A stretch of DNA of 64,000 nt from positions 806,001 to 870,000 of the forward strand of contig JBKGRZ010000001.1 of NCBI GenBank assembly GCA_046518185.1, given 5' to 3'. The position numbers and the translations under genes were made by a program. Below are positions 49,151-57,830 of this stretch, in pieces (positions within the stretch are counted from its first letter, which is position 1; each line of letters opens with the position of its first letter). The notes below the pieces were generated by a model. The model saw nothing but the letters and a program-made list of their open reading frames with translations. It had not been told where the DNA came from and did no database searches. The stretch comes from Scandinavium vulneris_A (GTDB taxonomy: Bacteria > Pseudomonadota > Gammaproteobacteria > Enterobacterales > Enterobacteriaceae).

Positions 49151-50678
49151 TGGCAGGTAGCTGATAGCTCCAGGTTTCACTCAGCGTCTGATCGCCATTG
49201 ACCAGCGCCGCACGCATGTCGGTGGTCTTCTTCACATCTTTGACTTTCAAACGCATCGTCAGACGCCAGCCTTTGGTGACCGGGTTGTAGCGAACGTTGC
49301 TGTCCACGATTTCCCCGTTGTCACCGATACTGGTCTGCGCGGTCACTGGCGTATCCTGCGGCAGCTTTTTCATGTCTGCGCCAGTGAAGTCAACGACGAA
49401 CGCAATCGAGCCATCAGGTTGACGAATCAGGTTCGACTGCTTCACATCACCCGTTGAACGACGCGTCTGCATCACATACGCGCTTTCCGGGGCGTGCAGT
49501 TTGTCTTCGTCACGGCTGAAGGTGATGGTGTAGTTGAACTTCATCTCTTTCCCGGCGTCCGGCAGCTGGTCCGGGGTCCAGTAAGCGACGATGTTATCGT
49601 TGGTTTCGTCGTTGGTTGGAATTTCCACCAGCTCGACTTTACCTTTACCCCAATCGCCCTTCGGCGTGACCCATGCGCTTGGACGCTGGTCATAACGATC
49701 GTCGAGATCTTCAAAACGAGAGAACTGACGGCCGCGCTGCAGCAGACCAAAGCCCTGTGGATTTTCAGTCGCGTAGCTGCTGACCGCCAGGTGTTTCGGG
49801 TTGTTCAACGGACGCCAGATCCACTCCCCATTCCCCGCCAGAATCGACAGACCGTTAGAGTCGTGCAGTTCAGGACGGAAGTTGGTGGTTGGAGACGGCT
49901 GATTTGGCCCGAACAGGAACATGCTGGTCAGCGGGGCAACGCCCAGCTTGCCGACTTTATCGCGCAGGTAAACCTTCGACTGTACGTCGACCACGGTATC
50001 GCGGCCAGGCATGACCACAAAGCGATAGGCACCTGCCGCACGTGGGGAATCCAGCAGTGCATAAATAGTCAGACGTTTATCGGTTGGTTTTGGACGCTCA
50101 ATCCAGAACTCACGAAAACGCGGGAACTCTTCGCCGGATGGCAAAGCCGTATCGATAGCAAGACCACGCGCAGACAGGCCATAGGTCTGGCCCTGACCGA
50201 GAACGCGGAAATAGCTGGCTCCGAGCATGCTGACAATTTCGTCGTTTTTATCTTTGCTGTTGATCGGATACAGCACTTTAAAGCCGGCAAAACCCAGATC
50301 CTTGACGGTGTCCTTATCATGCTTGACGTCGCCAAAATTGAAGTAATCCGGGCTGTACTTAATCTTTTTCACCGAGGTGGCGGTCACTTCATTGATGGCG
50401 ACCGGCGTATCGAAATACATCCCCTGATGGTAGAACTCGAGCTTAAATGGTGTCTTGACCTTGCTCCAGTAAGCTTTGTCGTGGTTGAACTGAATCTGTT
50501 GATAGTCCGCATATTTCATGTCGCGGAATACGGAGGGCAGGTTACTTTTTGGCGCTTCGTAGCCCTTGCCAGCGAGCGCTTTCGCTTCCTTCGCTACATC
50601 ATCAATACTGAACGCCCATGCAGATGAAGTACACAGGGACAACATTACGGCTGCGCCTAACCAACGCAGTTTCATCAT
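49143..50678 (-). CDS. opgG: Glucans biosynthesis protein OpgG
   Basis: Periplasmic protein required for synthesis and branching of osmoregulated periplasmic glucans. The start at 50676-50678 (MMKLRWLGAAVMLSLC) gives 511 residues as in E. coli, with a signal peptide cleaved after SSAWA. An ATG six codons upstream (50696) is also possible; the purine-rich AAGGGGGAAG lies nearer to that one. The mature N-terminal beta-sandwich domain and C-terminal Ig-like domain of the MdoG family are seen by similarity. It diverges from opgC. Confidence 0.96.
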   Translation of the reverse strand: MMKLRWLGAAVMLSLCTSSAWAFSIDDVAKEAKALAGKGYEAPKSNLPSVFRDMKYADYQQIQFNHDKAYWSKVKTPFKLEFYHQGMYFDTPVAINEVTATSVKKIKYSPDYFNFGDVKHDKDTVKDLGFAGFKVLYPINSKDKNDEIVSMLGASYFRVLGQGQTYGLSARGLAIDTALPSGEEFPRFREFWIERPKPTDKRLTIYALLDSPRAAGAYRFVVMPGRDTVVDVQSKVYLRDKVGKLGVAPLTSMFLFGPNQPSPTTNFRPELHDSNGLSILAGNGEWIWRPLNNPKHLAVSSYATENPQGFGLLQRGRQFSRFEDLDDRYDQRPSAWVTPKGDWGKGKVELVEIPTNDETNDNIVAYWTPDQLPDAGKEMKFNYTITFSRDEDKLHAPESAYVMQTRRSTGDVKQSNLIRQPDGSIAFVVDFTGADMKKLPQDTPVTAQTSIGDNGEIVDSNVRYNPVTKGWRLTMRLKVKDVKKTTDMRAALVNGDQTLSETWSYQLPANE

Positions 50679-50947
50679 CTGTGGTTTATTTTTCATAATT
50701 AGTAAGCACTTCCCCCTTTGTGTGCTTAAATCGATCCGATCCATTTTAATGGAAACTCAGGCAATCCGACAACATAATCCCCATTTTGTTCGGCTCGGTG
50801 GCCTAGGGTTTAAACAACACGCCGTACCTGACTGCACTTTGCGTGCGACTCCTAAAGACAGGTTCCCGGACTTCGTGTAGGGTTGCTCGAATTTAACCGT
50901 TATCAATCTGACCGATAAGACGATTAGTCTGAGAATTCATTGACTTT

Positions 50948-52108
50948 ATGAATAATGTACCTGCTCAACGCGAATATTTCCTCGACTCCATCCGCGCGTG
51001 GCTGATGCTGTTAGGGATCCCTTTTCACATCTCGCTGATCTACTCCAGCCACATCTGGCACGTTAATAGCGTGGAACCCTCCTGGTGGCTGACGCTGTTC
51101 AACGACTTTATCCATTCCTTCCGTATGCAGGTGTTTTTCGTCATCTCCGGCTACTTCTCCTATATGCTGTTTTTACGCTATCCGATGAAGAAGTGGTGGA
51201 AGGTGCGCGTCGAGCGCGTCGGTATCCCGATGTTGACCGCCATCCCGCTGCTGACGTTGCCGCAGTTTCTGATGCTCCAGCATGTGGAAGGTAAGGCCGA
51301 CAACTGGCATACGCTGACCGGCTATCAAAAATACAACACCCTCGCATGGGAACTGGTGTCGCACCTGTGGTTCCTGCTGGTGCTGGTAGTGCTGACCACC
51401 CTGGGTCTGGCGCTGTTCCAATGGATCAAAAAGCGTCAGAAAGCCTCGATTGTCGCATTCTTTAATAACGTGTCGATGCTACAGCTTTCGGGCTTGTTCC
51501 TCGCGTTGGGCGTGTTGTACGCCATTATTCGCCGCACCCTGTTCATCCTCTACCCGCCCATCCTCAGCGACGGACTGTTTAACTTTGTGGTGATGCAAAC
51601 CCTGTTTTACCTGCCGTTCTTTATTCTTGGGGCGCAGGCATTCGTTAATCCACATCTGAAAAATCTGTTCACCACCCCATCGCCGGGGTGCATGGCGGGC
51701 GCGGTGCTGGGCTTTATCGCCTATCGCCTGAATCAGCAGTATGGCTCAGGCGATGCCTGGATGTACGAAACGGAATACGTTATTACGATGGTGCTGGGCC
51801 TGTGGATGGTGAATGTGGTGTTTGCCTTCGGCCACCGGATGCTGAATTTTAAATCCAGCCGCGTGACCTATTTCGTTAACGCTTCGCTGTTTATTTATCT
51901 GGTCCACCACCCGCTTACCCTGCTGTACGGGGCGTGGATTGCTCCGGTCATCCACTCCAACCTGCTTGGTTTTATCACCGGCCTGGTGTTTGTGGTCGGC
52001 ATTGCCGTTATCCTGTATGAGCTGCACCTGCGCGTGCCGCTGCTGCGTTTCCTGTTCTCGGGTAAACCCCAGACCCCGCCTAAGGCTGCGCAGCCTTCAG
52101 CACAGTAA
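50948..52108 (+). CDS. opgC: Glucans biosynthesis protein OpgC (succinyltransferase)
   Basis: Inner-membrane acyltransferase-3 family protein that succinylates osmoregulated periplasmic glucans. The 386-residue protein has the family opening REYFLDSIRAWLMLLGIPFH (R and H in the conserved motif) and about ten membrane segments; SHLWFLLVLVVLTTL is also typical. It is divergent from opgGH across about 270 bp and is closed by its own terminator. Confidence 0.96.
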   Translation: MNNVPAQREYFLDSIRAWLMLLGIPFHISLIYSSHIWHVNSVEPSWWLTLFNDFIHSFRMQVFFVISGYFSYMLFLRYPMKKWWKVRVERVGIPMLTAIPLLTLPQFLMLQHVEGKADNWHTLTGYQKYNTLAWELVSHLWFLLVLVVLTTLGLALFQWIKKRQKASIVAFFNNVSMLQLSGLFLALGVLYAIIRRTLFILYPPILSDGLFNFVVMQTLFYLPFFILGAQAFVNPHLKNLFTTPSPGCMAGAVLGFIAYRLNQQYGSGDAWMYETEYVITMVLGLWMVNVVFAFGHRMLNFKSSRVTYFVNASLFIYLVHHPLTLLYGAWIAPVIHSNLLGFITGLVFVVGIAVILYELHLRVPLLRFLFSGKPQTPPKAAQPSAQ

Positions 52109-52117
52109 CACCTTTAG

Positions 52118-52158
52118 TCGGGCTGCGGCGTGAAATGCAGCCCGACACGCTTTTCCGA
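52118..52158. terminator. opgC/clsC terminator
   Basis: GTCGGGCTGC and GCAGCCCGAC form a 10-bp stem, followed by ACGCTTTTCC on the plus strand. Confidence 0.75.
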
Positions 52159-52159
52159 C

Positions 52160-53611
52160 CTACAGCAGCCACTCCACCGGTAGCACGTACGCCACCAGCA
52201 CCAGGACGCGTTGCCAGAATTTCGCCATCGGCTCCCGTTTCAGCACGGTTTCTTTTCCGTCTTCCCGATCAATCCAGTGAATTTTCCCCCAGCGCGTTAA
52301 GCGCAATTGCCAGGCGGCATCCCGCTGGCTGCGAACAAAACGATGGTGGATCCGTTGGGCGAGACTTTCACTGTCGATAACCAGGCCCATCTCTGTATTC
52401 AGCAACGCCGAGCGCTGATCAAAATTAAACGAGCCAATGAAGACCTTTTTACCATCGACGCTAAACGTTTTGGCATGCAGGCTGGAGCCAGAGTTACCGG
52501 TCAACCCGCGATCGCGTAGACCTTGCCGTGGGTGATGGGTCGGTTTGAGTTCATACAGTTCCACCCCATGACGCAGCAGCTTTTTACGCCAGCGCGCGTA
52601 ACCCGCATGGACAACGGCCACGTCGTTGGCCGCCAGCGAGTTGGTCAGGATCGCCACCTTGACGCCTTTCCGCACCAGTTGCAGGATCAGCGCCACGCCC
52701 GCGCGCCCAGGCACGAAATAGGACGAAATAATATCGATATTGGTTTCCGGCGTACCCATTACGCTGCGTAAACGTTCTGGCAGCATCGTGCGCCGGGCGG
52801 CTTTGCCCTGCCCTTTACGCGGATCGTCGCTGAGCAGTTTGGTCTGCGCACGGACAAAGGGTAAATTGCCCTGCGCCAGTCGCTGCGACACCTCCGTCGC
52901 CGTCATCTTTTCAAGGTAGCGTTCCGCGGCGGCCTGCTGCTGTTCATCAAAGTTCAGCATCGACACCGGTGAGGCTGCAGAGCCCTCCTCCGACAAAACA
53001 TGTTCAAGCCTGGCGACGCAGTCACTCTGCCAGTAGCGCTCAAAATCCTCTTCAACGTCTTTGACCACCGGGCCAATGGCCAGCACGTCGAGGTCGGTAA
53101 ACAGCGGCTCTTCACCTATCCCGAAATAGGCATCGCCCACATTACGCCCACCGATGATCGTCGCCTCGCCGTCTGCACTGAAGCTTTTGTTGTGCATTCG
53201 CCGGTTAAGCCGCGCAAAGTCAGTCAGATATCCCAGCATTCTTAGGGTACGAAAAGAGAATGGATTAAACAGCCGCACCTCTATGTTCGGATGCGCATCC
53301 AGCACCCGCAACGTGTCATCCAGCCCACTGGTATTATTGTCATCAAGCAGTAAACGCACGGCGACGCCTCTGTTCGCTGCGTCCAGTAGTGCCTGAAACA
53401 GCAACCGGCCGGAAACATCGTTTTCCCAGATATAGTATTGAACATCGAGAGTACGCTGCGCCCGAGCCGCCAGCTGATAGCGAGCGGCAAAGGCTTCGAG
53501 ACTGTCTTCAAGCGTGTGCAGACCGCAAACGGTCGACGGGGCGTGGTCTGATGACACCAGCGTCGGACGCAGGTGGGGTTCAGTTTCCTTGCTGACTTTG
53601 TAATCGAGCAT
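52160..53611 (-). CDS. clsC: Cardiolipin synthase C
   Basis: Phospholipase D-type cardiolipin synthase; E. coli ClsC uses phosphatidylethanolamine and phosphatidylglycerol and needs YmdB for full activity. I chose the ATG at 53609-53611 (MLDYKVSKETEPHL), giving 483 residues; an 85-codon open extension upstream is the ymdB gene in another frame. Two HKD motifs are visible: HNKSFSADGEATIIGGRN and HAKTFSVDGKKVFIGSFN. The C-terminal RVLVLVAYVLPVEWLL is a membrane segment. The start overlaps the end of ymdB by 32 nt. Confidence 0.93.
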   Translation of the reverse strand: MLDYKVSKETEPHLRPTLVSSDHAPSTVCGLHTLEDSLEAFAARYQLAARAQRTLDVQYYIWENDVSGRLLFQALLDAANRGVAVRLLLDDNNTSGLDDTLRVLDAHPNIEVRLFNPFSFRTLRMLGYLTDFARLNRRMHNKSFSADGEATIIGGRNVGDAYFGIGEEPLFTDLDVLAIGPVVKDVEEDFERYWQSDCVARLEHVLSEEGSAASPVSMLNFDEQQQAAAERYLEKMTATEVSQRLAQGNLPFVRAQTKLLSDDPRKGQGKAARRTMLPERLRSVMGTPETNIDIISSYFVPGRAGVALILQLVRKGVKVAILTNSLAANDVAVVHAGYARWRKKLLRHGVELYELKPTHHPRQGLRDRGLTGNSGSSLHAKTFSVDGKKVFIGSFNFDQRSALLNTEMGLVIDSESLAQRIHHRFVRSQRDAAWQLRLTRWGKIHWIDREDGKETVLKREPMAKFWQRVLVLVAYVLPVEWLL

Positions 53612-54110
53612 ACAAATGCGCGCTGTCCTCATCAAAACATACGAAAGTGACCTGTTCAGGTAACGCGTGGCTTTCCAGCCAGCGCTGAACGGTCGTAAAG
53701 GCAATTTCTGCTGCGGCGGCTTTCGGATAGCCATAAACGCCGGTACTGATAGCCGGGAAAGCGATTGTACGATAGCCGTTGGCTTCCGCCAGTTGCAGAC
53801 TATTGCGATACGTATCCTGCAACAGTGTCGCCTCATGCTGATCGCCGCCACGCCACACCGGCCCAACGGTATGGATAACCGCCTTGGCTTTCAGATTTCC
53901 TGCCTCGGTAATGACCGCATGGCCGGGCGGGCATTCCCCCTGCTGCTGGCGGACTTTTTTACAGGCTTCAAGTAACGTCGGACCGGCTGCACGATGGATA
54001 GCGCCGTCGACACCGCCGCCGCCCATCAATGACGGATTGGCAGCGTTGACGATAACGTCAACATCAAGGGTGGTGATATCGGCCTGAAGAGTCTGGATTC
54101 TCGCGGTCAT
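53580..54110 (-). CDS. ymdB: O-acetyl-ADP-ribose deacetylase / RNase III regulator YmdB
   Basis: Macrodomain protein that hydrolyses O-acetyl-ADP-ribose and, in E. coli, inhibits RNase III. The ATG at 54108-54110 (MTARIQTLQADITTL) gives 176 residues; 11 open codons upstream were not used. The NAANPSLMGGGGVDGAIHRA loop and the AFPAISTGVYGYP loop are the ADP-ribose-binding motifs. It overlaps clsC by 32 nt in another frame, so the two are probably coupled. Confidence 0.95.
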   Translation of the reverse strand: MTARIQTLQADITTLDVDVIVNAANPSLMGGGGVDGAIHRAAGPTLLEACKKVRQQQGECPPGHAVITEAGNLKAKAVIHTVGPVWRGGDQHEATLLQDTYRNSLQLAEANGYRTIAFPAISTGVYGYPKAAAAEIAFTTVQRWLESHALPEQVTFVCFDEDSAHLYARLQSQQGN

Positions 54111-54183
54111 AAATTTCTCCTGCCGGACGTTCACTCTGTTCAAGTTTAGTCAAAGCAGGAGAAAGCGTTGATCCATAAAGACG

Positions 54184-54507
54184 TTAACGGTAATTAACCG
54201 TCACAACACCGAGTGTTTTCTGAGGATTGATATAGCGCATACTGACCGTAGCCATATCGTTGTTAACGAGCTTCCCTGCGGTAGCCTGCTGGTATGAAAT
54301 TGTTGAGGTCTGCATCTTTCCTTCTCGATGGCAGCTCAGGGAGATCTGCTCGGAACGGGTAGCGATATTACAGGGATCTTCCACAATCGATCCGACGAAA
54401 TGGATAACACCCCCATTCACTTGGGTAGAAGCCGCTGTCGCCGCCCACGTTAACAGGGCCGATGACAGACAAAGGGCAAAGCAAAACGTCTTAGTTAAGG
54501 TTTTCAT
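54184..54507 (-). CDS. ymdA: Fimbrial-like protein YmdA
   Basis: The 107-residue exported protein has a signal peptide (about 1-26) and a pilin-like start of the mature protein: NGGVIHFVGSIVEDPCNI, with two cysteines (residues 46 and 59) and an aromatic C-terminus VTVNYR as in type 1 fimbrial subunits. It lies between csgC and ymdB, the place of ymdA in E. coli. Whether it forms or modifies a fimbria is not known. Confidence 0.85.
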   Translation of the reverse strand: MKTLTKTFCFALCLSSALLTWAATAASTQVNGGVIHFVGSIVEDPCNIATRSEQISLSCHREGKMQTSTISYQQATAGKLVNNDMATVSMRYINPQKTLGVVTVNYR

Positions 54508-54673
54508 CGCGTAGCTCCGAGGAAGAAAAACATCATCCTTGAGACTGTTAAATACGCACGCTGCCCATGCACCGTGCGAACAACGACATCACGACACCGT
54601 AAAACCCATCACTTAAAAGTAATCATGCCCGTGAATTAATGCCAATCGCACCACTCAAAAAGACACTTAACCG

Positions 54674-55003
54674 CTAGGTTCTTTCCGTATTAGGCCACTG
54701 GGCTGTAAGATTCAGCGCCTGACCATCCGTCAGCGTGACCACCACTTTTACCGTGTCGTTCTGCGAAATATTTAACTGCATCCGTGAGAGATCTATCGGC
54801 TGATTAGCGGGTAAACTTAAAATTTTACTTTGTTGAATATTGCTGCTGCCCCCTTCACCCTGACGCGTCGTATGAATATTGACCCGACACTGGCAAGGCT
54901 CTGTCACCGTAACCTGTGGCGTGATGGTGTACATTTCGCCCTGGTGAGTGACATTAAAGGCAATGCTGTTGGTCAAGGCGACTGCGATAAGTAAGCTATT
55001 CAT
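54674..55003 (-). CDS. csgC: Curli assembly protein CsgC
   Basis: Periplasmic inhibitor of premature curli amyloid formation. The 109-residue protein has a short signal peptide and the redox-type CxC motif at residues 37-39 (PCQCRVNI), with an Ig-like fold. It lies 60 nt after csgA, beyond a terminator, as in the csgBAC operon. Confidence 0.93.
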   Translation of the reverse strand: MNSLLIAVALTNSIAFNVTHQGEMYTITPQVTVTEPCQCRVNIHTTRQGEGGSSNIQQSKILSLPANQPIDLSRMQLNISQNDTVKVVVTLTDGQALNLTAQWPNTERT

Positions 55004-55015
55004 GATGTCCTCCCA

Positions 55016-55047
55016 TAAAAAAACAGGGCAACTGGCCCTGTTTTTTA
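55016..55047 (-). terminator. Terminator between csgA and csgC
   Basis: ACAGGGC and GCCCTGT form a stem around CAGTT, with T-runs on both strands. It lies after csgA, so csgC probably needs read-through. Confidence 0.8.
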
Positions 55048-55063
55048 TCGTTCGAAAACCAGA

Positions 55064-55540
55064 TTAATGCTGGTAAACGTTCGCCCAGTTTGCAGAGCCG
55101 TTCTGCGTCACGTTCACAATGGAGCTGTCTGCGGTCTGATTCACGTTAGCAGAGTTGCCGCCGCCCCAACCAAACAGGTTAGACTGGCTGACGTTAATGG
55201 TAGAGTTGTCACCCGTTTGCAGGTTGCTCGACGCGTTACCAAAGCCGGTTTGGCTCACATTAATGTCACTGTTATAAGCGCTGCTCTGGGTTGCCGTAGC
55301 AAGGTTATTGAAGCCTTGCTGGCTGATGTTAACATCGCCGTATTTGGAGCCACTTTGATCTACGCTGGCGCCGTTATTGCCACCCGCCTGGTAAATATTC
55401 ACCGTTTCATTGCTGGAATTTTGTGGAAGGGTTGGACCTCCGCCACCATGTCCACCACCATGACCGCCACCAAAACTATCGGCAAACGCACTACCCGAAA
55501 TCATTACTGCAGTGAATACAGCTAAGGTAATCAGTTTCAT
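55064..55540 (-). CDS. csgA: Major curli subunit CsgA
   Basis: Secreted amyloid subunit of curli fibres. The 158-residue precursor has a signal peptide (about 1-20, cleavage after SAFA) and a His/Gly-rich N-terminal tract (GGGHGGGHGGGG), then the CsgA core of five imperfect repeats of the S-x5-Q-x4-N-x5-Q type: NIYQAGGNNGASVDQ, NISQQGFNNLATATQ, NVSQTGFGNASSNLQ, NVSQSNLFGWGGGNSANVNQ and NVTQNGSANWANVYQ. The fourth repeat carries a five-residue-long insertion compared with the others. It is diverged from E. coli CsgA. It lies 39 nt downstream of csgB. Confidence 0.95.
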   Translation of the reverse strand: MKLITLAVFTAVMISGSAFADSFGGGHGGGHGGGGPTLPQNSSNETVNIYQAGGNNGASVDQSGSKYGDVNISQQGFNNLATATQSSAYNSDINVSQTGFGNASSNLQTGDNSTINVSQSNLFGWGGGNSANVNQTADSSIVNVTQNGSANWANVYQH

Positions 55541-55579
55541 AAAACCCCCATTGGCTTGATAGAATTCGTCAAATATTCG

Positions 55580-56038
55580 TTAACGTGTAATAACACGCAC
55601 GGCCATTTGCGATGAGTTTTGCACAATAACTGTTTTACTACCTACGGACTGCTGCTGTGAAATATTGGCATAATTACCCGAACCTCTTTGGATAATAATC
55701 CCCGTATTCCCATAGCCTGATTGGCTAATATCTGCATCATTACTACTTCCGGCCTGATCTACGTAGGCCAGATTGTACCCACCGGATTGCGAAACATCCG
55801 CCTGATTGCTATTACCTCGTTGAGAAATAACCGCAATTTGGTGATTGCCATCCTGTTGAGCATTCGTGCCATTCCCGTAACCTTGCTGTCCAACAATAGC
55901 GGCTTGATTAGCAAGATTAGCGTTCAGGCCATTGGCTACCAGATTATATTCTGGGCTTGCCAGATCATAACCCGATGCAGCTACTAATCCAGGTATCGCC
56001 AGCAGTGATAACGACAGAAAATACACTTTCTTGTTCAT
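55580..56038 (-). CDS. csgB: Minor curli subunit / nucleator CsgB
   Basis: Surface-bound nucleator that starts CsgA polymerisation. The start at 56036-56038 (MNKKVYFLSLSLLAIPGLVA) gives 152 residues with a signal peptide of about 21; 40 open codons upstream lie in the promoter region. Five curli repeats are visible (for example AIVGQQGYGNGTNAQQDG, NISQQQSVGSKTVIVQ), and the C-terminus is MAVRVITR. It heads the csgBAC operon, regulated by CsgD. Confidence 0.95.
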   Translation of the reverse strand: MNKKVYFLSLSLLAIPGLVAASGYDLASPEYNLVANGLNANLANQAAIVGQQGYGNGTNAQQDGNHQIAVISQRGNSNQADVSQSGGYNLAYVDQAGSSNDADISQSGYGNTGIIIQRGSGNYANISQQQSVGSKTVIVQNSSQMAVRVITR

Positions 56039-56144
56039 CTTCCACCCGCTTGAATCCTGGTTGCGTGTTGCACTGTTAAATAACGCCGAGGTACTTGTTA
56101 ATGCGACGTTACGATGAACAGTATGTTGCTGACCAAAATTAAAA

Positions 56145-56155
56145 GGTGTCACCCG
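56145..56155 (-). promoter_or_regulatory. CsgD-type box upstream of csgBA
   Basis: On the minus strand CGGGTGACACC matches the start of the CsgD motif CGGGKGAGNKA, about 107 bp upstream of the csgB ATG, at the place of the known box before E. coli csgB. Confidence 0.55.
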
Positions 56156-56542
56156 CAAGGTTGATTTTATTTTTTTCGGATCATTCCTAAGTATGAGAAT
56201 TAAGCTATCTATCAGTCTTTAAATGAGATTATTATCAGAACATACAGGGAAAACTGGATAAGCTTATAAATCAATGCGTTTAAGCAAAGACAGAAAAACC
56301 AAGCCCTCGGATGTGGATCGCGATCTCATTTACCTAACATTTCTTCAGGATAAAACCGTTACAAACACAGAAACTATTTATCCATCAATTACATTCAAAT
56401 GATTGACAATATATCTCAATAATTTCATTGAGATACCTGATTTGTGTGATTTACTAATTTGACGCAATGATATTTACATGTACAACTTTATCATCACTTC
56501 TAAATGATTTACGAAGCCAGTATTTACATTTTAATATTCCAT

Positions 56543-56559
56543 TTTACATTCTGTTACAG
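56543..56559 (+). promoter_or_regulatory. OmpR-type site of the csgD promoter
   Basis: TTTACATTCTGTTACAG is close to the conserved OmpR site (TTTACATTTNGTTACA type) of the E. coli csgD promoter and sits about 50 bp before the expected start point. Confidence 0.65.
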
Positions 56560-56599
56560 TGTTTGATCTTGCTTAAAGTTTAGTAATGACTAGATTGAA

Positions 56600-56754
56600 A
56601 ACAGCAGCACCGAATATTGTTTTATTGACTTTTACCCATCTTGGGTTTTCGACTTTACGTATACACAGCAATGCAGCCTCAATCAGTACTTCTGGAATCA
56701 CGTATATTTTTGCGTGGAAACTGATAGCTGCTATAAAAACGTTGGAGTTTCATC
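56600..56754 (+). promoter_or_regulatory. Long 5' untranslated leader of csgD
   Basis: In E. coli csgD has a leader of about 148 nt targeted by OmrA/B, McaS, RprA, GcvB and other small RNAs. The same distance here contains a conserved ACCCA-TCT-TGGGT hairpin (56634-56646) and the terminal GGAGTTTCATC before the ATG. The 5' end is inferred from E. coli. Confidence 0.6.
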
Positions 56755-57402
56755 ATGTTAAATGAAGTCCATAGTTTAGGCAGTACGCTCGTCCTTGTCA
56801 CCAAGCCGTCTTTGCAAGCCAGTGCGCTTTTACAATATTTAAAATCGACACTGGATATTTCAGGAAAAGTGCAGAATATTCATCGTATTATCGAAGAACC
56901 GTTGCCTGACAGCATCATGATCTTCGATATGATGGAGGCGGATAAAAGGCTGATCACCCACTGGCAGGAAAATTTAGGCCGGAAAAACAATGGGATGAAA
57001 CTGGTACTACTAAATACACCAGAAGAATACCCGTTTAAGGACATAGAAAACTGGCCGCATATCAACGGTGTCTTTTATAACAACGAAACTGAATCACGTT
57101 TAATCGAAGGATTAAACATGATTATGCAGGGCGAATGTTACTTTTCGCATAAGCTCGCGAGTTATTTGATTACCCATTCAGGCAACTACCGTTACAACAA
57201 TGCAGAAAGCGCAATGCTGACGCAGCGAGAACGGGAAATCCTGAATAAACTGCGCGTCGGCGCGTCTAATGTCGAAATTGCGCGCTCGTTGTTCATTAGC
57301 GAAAACACCGTCAAAACCCATCTATACAACCTTTTCAAGAAACTAGCCGTTAAAAACCGGACCCAAGCTGTTTCCTGGGCGAATGATAATCTCAGGCGTT
57401 AA
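56755..57402 (+). CDS. csgD: Curli/biofilm master regulator CsgD
   Basis: LuxR-family transcription activator of csgBAC and of cellulose-related genes. The 215-residue protein has an atypical receiver domain (about 1-140; MIFDMMEADKRL in place of the usual acidic pocket) and a C-terminal helix-turn-helix (about 150-210: LTQREREILNKLRVGASNVE, then SENTVKTHLYNLFKKL). It is the first gene of csgDEFG and has a long regulated leader. Confidence 0.96.
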   Translation: MLNEVHSLGSTLVLVTKPSLQASALLQYLKSTLDISGKVQNIHRIIEEPLPDSIMIFDMMEADKRLITHWQENLGRKNNGMKLVLLNTPEEYPFKDIENWPHINGVFYNNETESRLIEGLNMIMQGECYFSHKLASYLITHSGNYRYNNAESAMLTQREREILNKLRVGASNVEIARSLFISENTVKTHLYNLFKKLAVKNRTQAVSWANDNLRR

Positions 57403-57419
57403 GTAAACAGGCAAACACT

Positions 57420-57809
57420 ATGAAACGTTCCCTGTGCTGGCTTGCAGCTGCAAACCTGCTCCTGCTTGCGTCCTCTTCACATGCCGGAGAGGTCGAAATA
57501 CCGGGTATCGTGGCCGATCACACCGTCTCGTCGGTTGGACATGATTTTTATCGTGCCTTTACCGACAAATGGGCCAGCAGTACCCGCGAAAATTTATCGA
57601 TAAATGAACGACCCAGCGCTCGCTGGGGTAGCTGGATAACGATAACGGTCAATCAGGATATTGTATTTCAGACCTTTTTATTCCCGATAAAACGGGAATT
57701 TGATAAGACCGTAGACGCAGCACTACAGATTACTCAGGAAGGTATCAATAAACGTCAAATCGACCAGGCATTATTAAAAACGGACGATCTGGCACACGAT
57801 GAATTTTAA
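57420..57809 (+). CDS. csgE: Curli production/transport component CsgE
   Basis: Periplasmic cap and specificity factor of the CsgG export pore, forming a nonamer under it. The 129-residue protein has a signal peptide cleaved after residue 22 (SSHA-GEVEI) and the conserved GHDFYRAFTDKWASSTRENL segment. It lies 17 nt after csgD. Confidence 0.95.
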   Translation: MKRSLCWLAAANLLLLASSSHAGEVEIPGIVADHTVSSVGHDFYRAFTDKWASSTRENLSINERPSARWGSWITITVNQDIVFQTFLFPIKREFDKTVDAALQITQEGINKRQIDQALLKTDDLAHDEF

Positions 57810-57830
57810 ACATAGAGGGTGGAGGCAATC

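Larger units (their letters stand above)
56039..56754. promoter_or_regulatory. csgB-csgD intergenic control region
   Basis: A 716-bp A+T-rich gap between the two curli operons; E. coli has a similar gap holding the csgBA and csgD promoters and sites for OmpR, IHF, H-NS, CpxR and others. I see a CsgD-type box before csgB, an OmpR-type site before csgD and a long csgD leader; the rest (56160-56540) I could not subdivide. Confidence 0.75.

Noticed and set aside
49494..50627. 377-codon frame antisense to opgG
   Set aside because: Same reason: the sense gene is a recognised essential part of the opg operon, and the antisense frame has no start signal or homology.
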